Shown in pieces: positions 11,486 through 23,345 of a stretch of 64,000 nt of DNA. The DNA is from Porites lobata. Lineage: Eukaryota; Cnidaria; Anthozoa; Scleractinia; Poritidae. The stretch spans positions 3,301,001 to 3,365,000 of the forward strand of contig CALNXK010000008.1 in NCBI GenBank assembly GCA_942486035.1, given 5' to 3'. The translations under genes and the position numbers were made by a program. The notes under the pieces were generated by a model. The model was not told the origin of the DNA, did not search any database, and worked only from the letters and a program-made list of their open reading frames with translations. How positions within the stretch are numbered: the stretch's first letter is position 1; each line of letters begins with the position of its first letter.

Positions 11486-11846
11486 CTTTCAATTTATCAT
11501 TAACCCAGTAACCTAGAGGGCGTTGCTTGACCATAAGCAAAATTGTTTGTCCATCTTTTTAGAGTCTGTTTAAAGATTGATTTCTTTTTCAACTTTTTTG
11601 TTTAATGCAACACATGCCTTTTTGGAGGTCTAAATTTCAGATAATAGGATAAAAAAGACTCGTCTGACAAAACCAGGGACTTTGAGAATTTCGCACACAA
11701 GTTCATCTCAGCCTCTTGCCGAGAGGGCAAATAAGTAGCAAAGCTTCGAGAACGCAAAGCTTCATCGGGAGCTTCAAATACCAACTTGAGAGAAATCGAG
11801 TACTAAGGCAAGTTACTTACTAGTACAAGGTTTGGTAACTTAGCAT

Positions 11847-12092
11847 CCTGGGCCCAGTTGATTGAAGGCCGATTAGCGCTTAACCCAAGGTTAAATTTAA
11901 CCCGGCTTTCTTTTTCTTTCTTCAAAAGCATTTTCTCGGATAATTTTCTCTGTTGTTCTTAAGAGTATGCAATCATTAACCTGTTGACGGAAAGAATAAA
12001 ACTGAATTTACTTTTTAAGCTTTCAAATCTGAATTCAAATTTCGCACCAACCCTGGGTTATCTTAACCCAGCTTTGAACAACCCGGCCCTGG
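11847..12092 (+). repeat. Family-A palindromic MITE, copy 2
   Basis: Same element as at 1846-2084, in the same orientation: begins GGGCCCAGTTG, carries GGCCGATTAGCGCTTAACCC, and ends GCTTTGAACAACCCGGCCC. The ends are imperfect inverted repeats. Confidence 0.8.
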
Positions 12093-14689
12093 AGCTTACA
12101 GTCTGGTTGTTCTCAAAGTGGCCAGCAGTTTGTGCTTTTGTTTGTATCTCTATCATTTGATTTGTGCATGATCGAGCATTATGCTTCGCCTAATTTCGGT
12201 GTCTCCGCCTATTCAACAAGCACAATTGATGTTTGCATTAGTGAGTTTCAATAAACTTTGAAGTTCACAGCTCGCTCAAAACACGCATACCTTTATTGAG
12301 GAGTAAACTAAAAGCCATTGAAAATGGGAATATTAAAAAAACTATATGTTAAATTTATTTAACTCACACATGACACTGATATGTACCTAACCAATATTTT
12401 ACTGAAAGTGTTCTGAATACGTACACTGAAAATATGAGGAGGTAATTAATGCACCAGTAAATGTTTAGCCCCAGGGAAGTGTGGCCAGGTAAGGTCACAA
12501 ATACAAACCTTTTTTAAAGGGTTGAAGAAAGAAAACAAATTAAAAGGAAAGAAATTTGAAATGTATAAATATTTTACTCAACCTAAGCGATAACATTACG
12601 GTACATAATATTTATAACAGTCTTGCAAAAGGGTACAATGAGTTTATGTTTCACTCTCAGATGAGATTTTATGTTATGCAGTTGTTGGCAACAAGGTTTC
12701 ATGGCAGCCCAGTTAAAGTCGCCTTTCGGTGAGTTTAGTTTTTAGACAGTAGTCAAGCCAAGAAGACGATAACAGAGGACTGAAGGGTGAAAGTCCAACT
12801 CAATGAAAATCAGTTTTAAGTTTAAATAATTTGAAACAAAATTCAAACACAACATACAAAAACAGTTTAAAAAACAAGTTTTCTTTTTTACATGGGTTTG
12901 ATATAATTTTGTTTAACACAGTGACTATTCCAAATCAGATAGTTTCCACATTTTTTTTATTTACACATTGAGTTTTATATAATACCCTAGTTACATATTT
13001 TTGACAAAACGTTCATTTCTTTAAATAAATCTCTGAAGTTTAACAGTTTGTTCATTAACTTACTAATGCCTTCAAGTAAAAGGCAAAAATTTGCAACACA
13101 ACAGTATTACAACAGACAGTTCTGCTCTCTTTCTCCTCCATTTGTGTCTTTGGCCACCACAGAGACCGGTTAAAGTCCAAAAAAAAATAAAACCTCAAGC
13201 CACCTGCTGGTTTCAACAAAGATTGATGTAACATCTCACTAAAAAAATGTAGTGTTATTTTTAGCTGTTAAGCCTGGTTCTCATATGCTGCTGAGCTGCT
13301 TGCGAGGTTGCCTGCGATACCATTATCTGATATGAGAACTGAGAACAGAGGCCATGTCAGTCTTTACTTTAACTTTGCAGGCATGCCTGTGGTAAAGACT
13401 TGCAATGTTTCTTGTTGCCAGTGGTGTCATGTCTTCATATGTTGGAGTAGTATCAGAGGCAGTATTGACAGCTACAATTGCAAGTAGCTTGGCAGCATAA
13501 ATTTAAGCAATAGACCACACTTTCTATGGGTCTACCAGCGTGATAACCCACCCGAGATGTTGGGAGAACATGAGAAAAGCTTGTAAATCATGAGCCGAAG
13601 GCGAGTGATTAAGCTTTTCAAGTGTTTTCCCAACATCCCAAGTGGGTTATCATGTCAGTAAACCCATAGAAAGTGTGATTGATTGCTTTTATAAAATAAC
13701 TTTAAGTTTTCTATGACTTTACTGGCACAATAAACCATACGTTTTTAACCAATCAGAACACACGTACTATCTTCTTTATTTTATTTCATAAAAATATGAG
13801 AACCAGTCTTAACAGGTGTTATGGGTTACAGCCCTAAATAACAGCTCTAGACTGTCATCAAGACTACTGCCATCTTGCACTGAACCTCTTGAAAGATTTA
13901 TAAATACTGAATTTTTCTGTAAGAAAAAACTCTACACATCTGTGGCTGAGCTGAGGGATGGCTAATGACATTAACTGGGTGAGAGAAGTCCTGAAAAGCT
14001 TTGTTGATGACTGATGACTCGTAACAATAATTATTGAACAAAGCTGAGTATGGTCTGTAGAATTATTCAAATCCAGGAGGGTGTTATAGGCCAAGGTGGA
14101 TAACACCCTCTAAAATCTGCACAAATCTTCAGAACATACAAAAGCCGAATTCAAAAGTTGGTTTATTATTAATTCAAAATAAAATACCATAAAATACTCT
14201 AAAACATGCTTACGTTGATCATTGTAAAGTTCCTATCTTCACTTTCCTGTTCCTTAGCATATTCAGGATTTTTAAAAGGGATCTTTCGTCTAGCAGATAC
14301 TCTTCATTATAGCAGTTGTTATCCAATGAGTTGTACTTTTGTTGTTCTTGCTATGTTTGTAGGCAGTTGTTCCACTGTTTCCTCTTCACAAAACATGTGA
14401 AGTTTTCACCTTTTTTTCTTAGAAGTACTACCAAAACAGTTGAGCACACATCACCTAGTCCTCAGCATTTCCCAATTACTGTGCTTTTCTTACCCTGATG
14501 ATATTTTATCAGATATCACAAACATCTTTCAAAGATGGTCAACACTAGCTGGTTAACAAGAATTAGCCATGAGGTTTAGTCCAATCAGAATAGAATTAGA
14601 GAAATATTTTGAATGAATAATGATATAAATATGTGTGGTGGAAATAAGATCAAAATGTGTTGCCAACAGGACCACCCTCGTCCAGGCAG
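12093..14689. other. Intergenic region downstream of the M14 gene
   Basis: AT-rich DNA with no gene seen. It holds the hairpin MITE at 13515-13677 and, at about 14050-14110, a small inverted motif (GGAGGGTGTTAT against ATAACACCCTC) that looks like another MITE end. Part of it may be the 3' UTR of the carboxypeptidase-like gene. Confidence 0.5.
13515..13677. repeat. 163-bp hairpin MITE
   Basis: Starts CACACTTTCTATGGGT and ends with the reverse complement ACCCATAGAAAGTGTG. The arms are about 70 bases each and include GTGATAACCCAC and GTGGGTTATCA, around a loop reading ATCATGAGCCGAAGGCGAG. Non-autonomous foldback element; no duplicate copy was confirmed in this window. Confidence 0.8.
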
Positions 14690-17600
14690 TCAAACTAGAC
14701 ACACTAAAGTGAATAATGTTCCTAAGGATCTCAGGCTGACAATGCGTCGCTGTCGTCTGTAGTACATCTTCCAGGAAAGAGGAACTCGTGCCTGAGAGAT
14801 CAAGTATACTCCAGTACAACCCAATAAAAAGAATAATACCGTACTAAATGATAACCTCCTAGTATCCTGAAAGAGAGACAGAAATAACAGTTTGGTTCAG
14901 TCTGAGGTTGGAGTATGAGGGTTTTCCTACCCCTCCTCAGTTTTCAATCAAACAAACAAGAGGAGGATAGAGGGCATTTCACTGATGTGGCTAGCATCTA
15001 TGCAAATTTATTGGAACAAACAAAAGTGTTTACATAACAAAAGAGTTCAACTCCCATAAGATTGATTTGCAACACCAACATGCTCGCTGTTTCATTGTTT
15101 TGGAATACCAATATGGCTGTTGTGACGTCATGTAAAAAAGCTCTATGATGTTAGAAGTGGGGGTTTGCCTCAGAAACAAAGCTTGTAGATGAGGTGAAGA
15201 TAGGGTATCGGAAGTAAGAGGGGGATGTACAGGCATCTAATGCCCCCCCCATCCACTGAATCTGTTATTGCACTAGTGAAAAAATTAACACGTCATTAGA
15301 AATAACGAATCTTTTCAAGATTTCAAAGTATACTTTACCTCAATTTTTGCCACTTGTTCTGCTGTTTTGTATAGCTGCATTTCTTTCCAATAATGCAAAT
15401 AATTAAAAAGAGTTGAATACAATGGATGGACAGCTTCTAATTTGGCCTGCAAGTCAATGAAGATAGGTGTTATTAAAATTCTTGGAGTTTTCCAGGGAAA
15501 AAAATTACAATTTTAGGGCATGCAACTTGAACACTATTTTTATTGCTAATCAAATTTTGGGACATTTTATTCACATTAAAGTTTTCTAGTGGACAAAAGG
15601 AAAAAATTCAACAGCATTCACTCACCAACCACATAAACAATATTACAATGAAAAATTTTAGAAGTCATTAATAATATTTATATTTTGTCACACATCTTAG
15701 CACATTCACAACAACTTTCCATAAATGCCTAAGTGGATCCACATTGGTTGTACGGGTCTTGACAAACTGCGAGCCAGCGAGCCAGCGAGTCATGCGAGTC
15801 GAGCCAGTGAGTCATGCGAGTCATGCGAGTCATCATGTGAGCCATGCGAGACAGAAGTTCGAAGGGAAGAGAATCCATTTTTTGGCGAATCATAAGCAAT
15901 TTAACTTTTTTAACATTTGTAGCATGAAATTAGCGTTCAGACGACAACTCGCTAATGAAAATACCCCTCAATGACGTCATAGCTTTTTCGATAACTGTGA
16001 ATTTTGAGAAGGAACGTTAAACTTGTTAGTAAGTCAGATTTTTTATCGCGATATTCTTAAGCCATTGGCATTGGTTTTATTATGAAAGACGCAAGACGTT
16101 TGGGTTTTAAAGAGTGTTTTTTATGTTCTGGTCACGTGGCTTACCACATATGGTGTGACTCATTAAACGTGACCGAGGAAGAACCTTTAAACCTTTGTTT
16201 AACACATTCTCAAACCTTTGTTATTGTTTCACCTCGTTCAATTTGTATGTTGGCGAATTTTTCTGAAGTTGAATTTTAAAGGACCTGCCTTTGGAATAGA
16301 TACGTTACTTAGTAGTTTACGTTAAAAACAAAGTTATTTTATGCTGACTCGCATGGCTCGCACGTTGACTCACATGTTGACTCGCATGACTCGCTGGCTC
16401 ACTGGCTCGCATATTATACACACTCGGTTGTACTGCCTTTGACCCAACCAATATTAAACATTTCCCATTATAGACAACTTTTAACCATTCACTTCTGCAG
16501 GGGGTCAGATCCTCTTAACCATACTCAAAGTAAAAAAAGGAGGATCTGCTAGCAAGGACCAATGGGTTAAAAATAGTTATTCCTTACCTCCAAGTTGGCA
16601 CTCTGAGGATTGTATGTACTAAAACAGTCTTTTCCTATAACCTCTGATGGCTTCTGCTCATTTTCCCACAGGAATATTTTGTATGTAAATGAAATCTAAC
16701 AAAAAAGACCAAAAATTTATGAAAGCATGCCCTGCTCTTCAACAGGATGTAAGTTCAACAGGCTAGCAGATAAATATGCTGCTATTTTGTGCCACCACTA
16801 CCACAGAAACATCAAACTATGAACTGATCACGGCCATCATAAAGAAATTAATTTTTGCATATGTAGTTTCTAGAGGTCAAATCTGTTATCCTGATAATTC
16901 ATAGATACTTAATGGTACTGTGATATTAAATACCTTTTTCTCTAATGCCACATAGGCAAAGATACTCCTGCCACCATCAGTAATTTTAGAAGGAACAAGA
17001 GTATATCGTGATGTCATAGAGGATGAAATTAAGGATGCCAAGTAATATACACTGCTGCTTTCAGAACCTTTAGCACTTGTTCCTGCATATCAAAACTTCA
17101 TGTTAGTTGGGTACACTACAATCCCTTACAAAAGTATTTATTTGGAAAAGTTGTACAGCTTAAAAGCATAATCGCTTCTTTTAATATGATGCAGTTAAAT
17201 ATTTTTATGTTTAAAAAAGATGGTTTTCCCTTTTACTAACCCTCTTACATCGCCCACCCCCTCCCCCCCCAACCCGGTCCCCCAATGCAATGTTTTGTAC
17301 AACACTGGGCCAGGAGGTGGGTCGAAAAAGAAGAAAAAAAAAGAGGTAAAGGAAAGAGGAAAAGTAGTAGGCTTTCCATCACTTTAGACTATGATCGCAG
17401 AATAGTTTCTAATGATATTACAAAATAATATAAGCTGAATATGATTACAGCTGGTATAATTCAGTCTATACAATGACAGGTATGTTAACACAGCTGTAAT
17501 AAGAAAAAACTATAATATCATTTCCAGTTTAATAAGCCCTTAAACAGGGTAACAGTTTTGTAAAAAAAAAAACAGAAGGACTAAACTTTTTTGACTAAAA

Positions 17601-18156
17601 GACACTCTATAAACCTACAGAATGAACTTTCATGACTTTAAGGCGTAAGAAAACCCACCAAGAAAGTTCAATCTATATGATTTTGCTTAATAACTTATTA
17701 AAATAGTTAAAACATTAAAATGAATTTCATGTAAGTTGTGAAGTATACCATTTGGAAAAAGTATTTTCCTCTGTCCTGAATGAAATGAAATAAAGGCATC
17801 AAAATGATGTCTAGAAGTTAAATCCCTTATAACTTTACATTCTGGTTCTGAAACGGAAAGGAAAAACTCATTAAAATTAACATTAACAATAGTAAGGAAG
17901 AACAATGAACTTAATTTAAGGTAAATGTACATAAAGGAGTAGATTTATTGAACACCAATATTTGTAGACTCAGTGCCGGATTAAGGCTTAGCAATGAACT
18001 GAGGCTGTTGCATAACCCCTCCCCCTTCCCAATTTGTGACTCAGATCTTTGCATTTACATTTACATCCTTTTGATGATCTCAACACAAAAGCTTCAGCCC
18101 TTTGTTTCCCAATTCCCTGGATCCCCCTGCATAAGTGACACTTGGTATGATTAGGA

Positions 18157-18187
<31 letters not shown>

Positions 18188-21100
18188 CAATAAAAATCAA
18201 ATCTCCATGAGTGACCACGTCCCATAAGGGACAACCTATCCCAAACACTAAAATTTGCCAATCAAATGCCTATACAGTATAGCTGGAACCTGTCAAAAGC
18301 AACCATGACAACTTTCTGCAACAAATTCTCTTCTAATAAGTACACTTGTCCAGACCTACTGCAAGAGGAGATCCAATGGGGTTTAACTCTCACAAGAAAC
18401 TACTGGTATCCATTAAAACCTTAGCATTTTGGTTGATCATTTATGGGAGATCCAATAATTATTATAATTGCATTGTAATTGTCACTGGTGCTATCAATAC
18501 TAATTTCAGAGAGAAAACACTACACCTAACTATACTTAATTTTGCACTCCAGTCATTTATGTCCAGTCACTGAAAAGCTGTATAAAACTCTGTTACATAA
18601 TGACTTATGTAAGGTATAGATTAATTAACACCAGAGAAAAAAATTAGACAAAACAGAAAAATGCAATAAAGGATTGAATTACTTCCAGTCATTTTCTTCT
18701 CTCAGCAACTTATAACTGAGGGAGTAAAAACGACTTGAAGTGAACATCTGAAATTCAGGCTAGGATTAATTCTGAGAAAAGAAAATCTATAATTTATTTA
18801 TTGATTGACACTGTTAAGTCAAGATGGTGACATCTTGTCCGTGGCCCTTTTTTATCATGCCATATCTGCTTTAAAGGAAAGAAAAAGAGCAACCACAGAA
18901 ACTTGGTCACATTACCACTGACCAAACCACAGATTTGCACATGATGATAAAATAAAATATGCATAATATTGCGTGAAAATTGAAATGTTTTATTCTTATT
19001 TTTTAACAAAATCATGGCATCAGCTTGGATTTCACTGATATTCACATTAATTTTTTTAAAAAGGTCCTGTTGTGTTTATAACGGTCCAGACAAACAATGT
19101 TTGGTTCAGTTCTAATCCACCAATTTTAAGGATTTCAATAATAAATATTTTAGAGTATAAATAAATCAAGAAATAACTCAGCACTATTAAAAACTGAAAA
19201 AAAAATTCTGACATGGCTTCTAAAGAACTGCATCGATGTTCTTCTACCAACCATAACCAGTATTATGAACTTGCCTGTAGAGAAAGGCTTTTTTCCTTCT
19301 GATTTTAGAAGTCAATAAATTGTCCGTCCTCTTATCAAGAAAGATACTCTTGACTCCAACGAGCTTAGTAACGACAGGCCTATTTCCAATCTTTCATTGA
19401 TCCCGTCAAAGACACTTGAAAGAATCATCGCCTCTCAAATTGCGAATATCTCCATGACAACAGTCTTTATGCTAAGATGCAATCAGCCTACACGAAATAT
19501 CATAACACTGAGACTACACTGATTTGTCTTGTTAACGACATACAGCGTGCCATTGATGATCAGTTGAATAGTTTCTTTTTTGTTTCATTGAATAGTTTTT
19601 TTGCCATAAAAGGTGCGTTATGATATGTAGCCATAGCAACAGCGACCTTTTCAAGTGTGAAAACAACATGTTATTTTTGCATGTCAAGATATCACATTTT
19701 CTTGTGAAAGCAGACACGGTATTTAGTTGATGGTTATATAGAGGATATTACACGATGGCGCGAAGATATGAATTTTATTTTCGAGTGGCAAAACAATATT
19801 TTACGAACGAGCGCAGCGATTGAGTAAAATATTGTTTTTGCCACGATTACGTCAATTACGTCATCGACAATCTCGCGTGTGAGATTATGGAGAATAAACC
19901 ACTCGGGTCCCGGATGTAGTTTTTACGAATTTTACGAGTGGTATATTTTCCAGTAAAACACTCGTGTCTATATAATAAATAAGAATTAACAATATTATTA
20001 TTGGACGAGGTTGAGTTGTCAGTGGCAAGCAGGCAAATATTGATCTGCGAGACACTGACAATAAACAATTATTGAATGAGGCTTTTGTGATATCTGGAAT
20101 AATCAAGGTTGAGGTAACTATTATCAGCTGAGCCGAAGGCCGAGGCTGAAACACTTACCAAGAACTTGATTATTCTGGATATCACAAAACGCAGATCTAA
20201 TAATACTTTTATTATACACTGTAATGATAAAAATAGGGAGAAACATAGCATGGCATGAAAAACAGTTTGACATTACTCTTGGAAATCATGCATTGCCCGC
20301 ACAACCTACAGATTAGTCAGTTACCTGCTAGCAGATAACTAACTAATCTGTAAGTTGCACTGATTACCAAAGTTAACTGTAGGTTCTTAGCCAATGAGAA
20401 AACAGATATTGAGTACAACGTATAATAAATCACAATATTTTGCGATAACCGAGTTGAATAATAAATTGTTTTATCATTCGGTCACCGAGTTTGTTGTCTG
20501 ATGAACATCTGCCATTTTGCCATCTTTATGTAAAAGCAATCACAAGAAGGAGAAAAGATGTGGTTTCATTAACGCATGAGCAGAATATTATTTGCAGCCA
20601 AACACAGTTGTACAACATTGAGCATGGGCAGGCCATTATTTGTGGACAGTTTTTTGCAAGTCACGTGGTGGGCTTCTCCACCAATGAAAAGGAAGTAAAA
20701 TTTGCATTGAATGATACTTAAACTATTAATGTCACCTATTTTTAAACTAACAATTTTAACACACCTGCTATAGTTCTCATTGTATTTCCATTTCCAACGC
20801 CATTTTTTAAATCAGAATTAAGATCAACGTTATTGGCGGTACCCATCCAGCAATAATTTCTAGTAGTTTCAACCACCATTCTTCCATCAGGGTTCACAAT
20901 GGTCAAGAGGTACAAATCAAAATTGTTCAGTACGAATCTTGTGAAATTTCCTTCTGGTGTTCCAGGGCGCATATCGTATCCCTGTGTTATATTCCTAAGG
21001 AAATAAAACATACTTTCCACTGGGAAAAACTCAGCCGCATGTTCCCCGTAAGACAATAGAACCTTTGATCGTTTGTCTGTTTTTTTGTCTACTGTATCAA

Positions 21101-21359
21101 GTGTGAAATTCGTGATGTGAAGAACGTATTGAGATAATCCATAACGAGAACGGTACCGCATTTCCACGTCCACAAATTCCGAATACTGTGTAGAAATATG
21201 ACGAAGACATTCGTTCATCTTCGAAAGATTGTGATAAAAGTCGTAGTTTGGAGAATAGGAGGTCTGCAGCGACGATTCGAAAAACATCCCCGTGGAAACG
21301 TGCATTAGTACGAAAAATGTAGCGGTGACAAAAAAGTTAAAGGGATCAAACACATTCAT
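14690..21359 (-). CDS. Membrane-anchored M14 carboxypeptidase-like protein, probably inactive
   Basis: Six minus-strand exons: 21359-20765, 17847-17749, 17082-16934, 16695-16588, 15446-15339 and 14866-14690, giving 411 residues with consistent phases. The N-terminal hydrophobic stretch (residues 8-24) is a likely signal peptide. The peptidase M14 fold is shown by GEHAAE (zinc ligands His107 and Glu110), NPDGR (156-160), VDLNSD (178-183), EPECKVIRDL and FISFHSG (third zinc ligand His221). The segment FTYKIFLWE (284-292), followed by DCFSTYNP, matches the region of plant-type M14 enzymes that normally reads FTFEIYG; here the catalytic Glu is Lys287. The substrate-binding Asn-Arg pair of VDLNRN is Asn-Ser. 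A C-terminal transmembrane helix (about 358-377) is followed by a basic tail with RRQRR. Inferred: a cell-surface pseudopeptidase or binding protein. The family is certain; loss of activity is inferred. Confidence 0.85.
15746..16433. mobile_element. Foldback transposon with 8-bp target duplication
   Basis: The direct repeat GGTTGTAC occurs at 15746-15753 and 16426-16433 and brackets a 672-bp element. Both ends carry inverted tandem arrays: GCGAGCCAGCGAGTCATGCG-type units at the left (about 15769-15852) and the reverse complement (GACTCGCATGGCTCGCA) at the right (about 16342-16411). The 65-codon frame in the middle (16082-16279) shows no transposase motif. It sits in intron 4 of the M14 gene. 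An 8-bp duplication fits hAT-like or foldback elements. Confidence 0.8.
18157..18187 (+). repeat. (ATG)n microsatellite
   Basis: About ten uninterrupted copies of a GAT/ATG trinucleotide within the first intron of the M14 gene. Confidence 0.9.
19290..19560 (+). pseudogene. Decayed non-LTR retrotransposon reverse transcriptase fragment
   Basis: The plus strand reads IVRPLIKKDTLDSNELSNDR then PISNLSLIPSKTLERIIASQ, the conserved N-terminal blocks of LINE reverse transcriptase (normally RPVSNLSFLSKLLER-like). Stops and a frame change follow. It is truncated on both sides and inserted antisense to the M14 gene. Not functional. Confidence 0.8.
19590..19750 (+). repeat. Family-C dispersed repeat, copy 1
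   Basis: Motifs GCAAAAGGTGC or CATAAAAGGTGC, TGTAGCCATAGCAACAG, TTTTCAAGTGTGAAAACAAC, GTCAAGATATCACATT and GGTTATATAGAGGATATTA appear in the same order and spacing at 35.81-35.97 kb. The pairing TTTTCAAGTGTGAAAA is itself a small hairpin. Confidence 0.65.
19751..20000. repeat. MITE-like sequence with internal inverted motifs
   Basis: The segments CAAAACAATATTTTACG and AAAATATTGTTTTTGCC form an inverted pair around GAGCGCAGCGATTGAG. A similar pattern (ACTCGGGTCC, ACGAGTGGTATA, AACACTCGTG) follows to about 19970. Copy boundaries are uncertain. Confidence 0.5.
20089..20197. repeat. Small hairpin MITE
   Basis: TTTTGTGATATCTGGAATAA at the left pairs with TTATTCTGGATATCACAAAA at the right across about 110 bases; the loop contains GAGCCGAAGGCCGAGGCTG. 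Resembles a non-autonomous DNA transposon. Confidence 0.75.
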
Positions 21360-21907
21360 TTCTTGACGATAATCGCAAGTCAGCTTTGTGATTTCCCATC
21401 TAAGGACATCTCTAGTAAACCACTAGCCTAGTCTTACTCTGTTGGCGCGCACTGACAAACGACCAGGCGCCATATTGGTTAATGTTATTCTTCGATGGGT
21501 GTTAACCGCTGTTTATTGCAGGCTGTCGATAAGACGGCAATCGGCTCGCAGCCGTTTATTGGTTTTGTTTGTTTGTTTGTTTTTAACAACAACAATTTTA
21601 AACAGTTTACAAGTAATAAAATGCACAAAAAAGGAAAAAGGAAATCTTTCACCAAACCCTCATAACGTTGCGTGACATCTGCTGCGAGGGAGACTTTCAG
21701 GAGAGGAGAGCTGCCGGAAGTCGGACGGAAATCATGGGAAATCCAGTACCCGTACGTACCCAAAGGTTCTGAGAAATGATAAACATTTCTAGATAACATT
21801 TCCATTCTTTTCAGATTTCGAAAGTCTGTCTTTTACCTTCCCTACATAGGAAAAATCATAACGACGGCGATTCACCGACGACTCTAGCCTCCCCGTACCC
21901 TGGCTAC

Positions 21908-22110
21908 CAGGTCCGGGTTGTTCGAACGAAGCTGGGTTAAGATAACCCAGGGTTAGTTCAAATTTTGAACTCAGATATGAGAGCTTAAAAAGCCAATTCA
22001 GTTCAATTCTCTTTGCCTACCATTTGATGATTGGGTATGCTAAAAAAATGGAGAAAATTATCCGAGAGAGTGCTTTTGATAAAAAGAAAAAGAAACCTGG
22101 GCCCAGTTGT
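21908..22110 (-). repeat. Family-A MITE, copy 3 (reversed, truncated)
   Basis: Reads GGTTGTTCGAACGAAGCTGG at its left, then motifs of family A in reverse order (AGATAACCCAGGGTTA, AGAAAAAGAAACC). It stops where copy 4 begins in the opposite orientation, so the two lie head-to-head. Confidence 0.7.
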
Positions 22111-22430
22111 TCGAAGGCCGATTAACCCCAAAGGACGTCTGCGGGGAGGCTAGATTAGCGTTAACCCGGGGTTAAATTTTAACCTGGGTTCCTCTCTCTT
22201 TTGTTTAAAAGAATTTTCTTGGATAAACTTTTCCATAGTTTTTGGAGCATCCAGTCGTTAAATTGTAGACAAAAAGGATTAAACTGAATATTCTCTTTCA
22301 GCTTTCATATCTGAATTCAAATTTGGCACTAATCCTGCGTTATCTTAACCAAGCTTTGAACAACCCGGCCCTGGGTTAAAATTTAACCCCGTGTTAGCGT
22401 TAACCCGCGTTCGAACAACTGGGCTGCAGA
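22095..22430 (+). repeat. Family-A MITE, copy 4 with internal insertion and an extra reversed end
   Basis: It starts CCTGGGCCCAGTTGTTCGAA and ends GCTTTGAACAACCCGGCCC near 22373. Inside, at 22124-22152, a 28-base insert carrying GGACGTCTGCGGGGAGGC is flanked by GATTA on both sides, like a small target duplication. A reversed family-A end (GTTCGAACAACTGGGC) follows to about 22430. Confidence 0.7.
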
Positions 22431-23269
22431 GGTTTTTCCTTCCCGCAAACGGGGCGAGAAATGAATGCGTGACGAACGAACCCCAATGCAAAGGACGTCT
22501 GCGGGGAGGCTTCGACGACTCTCTCCCCGTTTTTTCTGAGCGGAGCTAGGATGGCGTCTGTACGCAGGCTAAGGCCTTTTTCAGAAGATAGTTTTTTTCA
22601 AAATTCATTCGCCAGATTTTAGCTTTGGGAAGATTCTGTGAGTTAGCGCGTCAAAGTGAGACAAAACGTAAGCAAGCACTTCAAAGTGAGGCAAACGTGT
22701 GTCGACGACGACGAAAATCTCAAAATAATCTCCGTTATTAATTGCAGAGGACACTCAACAAGGCACAGAACACCCAACACAAATTAGGGGTTGCGTTCTC
22801 GTACCGGCTCGAACGCAATAAAACGGCTATTGACAGATCCTTTTTAACTCGTGGGTACGCGCGAGCGTACCACGAGTTATTGCAGGGACAGGGATATGCA
22901 AATGAGTCACTCGCTCACTCGTAGTAGACGCACTTCGTAATTAATCGGGTCCGAACTCGAGAGCGCGAAGATCTATCTATTTTGAGCATTAGCTTTAAAA
23001 TGACAGCGGAAATCGAGATAAGAAAACATAAGGTTATGTTTTTCGTCCTATTTCGCGGAGGAGTTGTGTCGGCTTTGTATCGCATCTTTTCTTTCATTGC
23101 CATGAAACGCGTTTACATTGTTTTTTACTGTCAGTAGCCTGGTTTCAATTAGCCTTAATTTCATTCGATTGCTTCGAGTCGTTTTTTCAATTGGTTAAGT
23201 ATGGTTCGATCGTTTGCTGGCGGAAGTTCCATGGAAAAGGCATTAAAATTGAGACCTTTCACGAAATCA

Positions 23270-23345
23270 TGTGATCGTCCTCAATGGCGTAATGGCCATG
23301 TGAAGTCGGATAAACCCGACGGTACTGGATTCAAATTCTGCTAAG
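23270..23345 (+). other. tRNA-like / SINE-like relic
   Basis: TGGCGTAATGG resembles a pol III A box. GTCGG and CCGAC form a five-pair stem around a short loop, and GATTCAAATTC resembles a B box 40-50 bases downstream. A T-rich tract follows. No acceptor stem is convincing, so this is at best a relic of a tRNA-derived SINE. Confidence 0.3.

Larger units (their letters stand above)
17848..20764 (-). other. Long first intron of the M14 gene
   Basis: GTGTGT donor, TTTCAG acceptor. It contains a trinucleotide microsatellite (18157-18187), a decayed LINE reverse transcriptase fragment (about 19290-19560), a repeat shared with an NRDE2 intron (19590-19750), and two further inverted-repeat elements up to 20250. 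Confidence 0.7.

Noticed and set aside
14553..14819. 88-codon minus-strand frame starting MYWSILDLSG
   Set aside because: It overlaps the last M14 exon in another frame; the alternative frame continues the upstream exon in phase and gives a transmembrane helix plus a basic tail.
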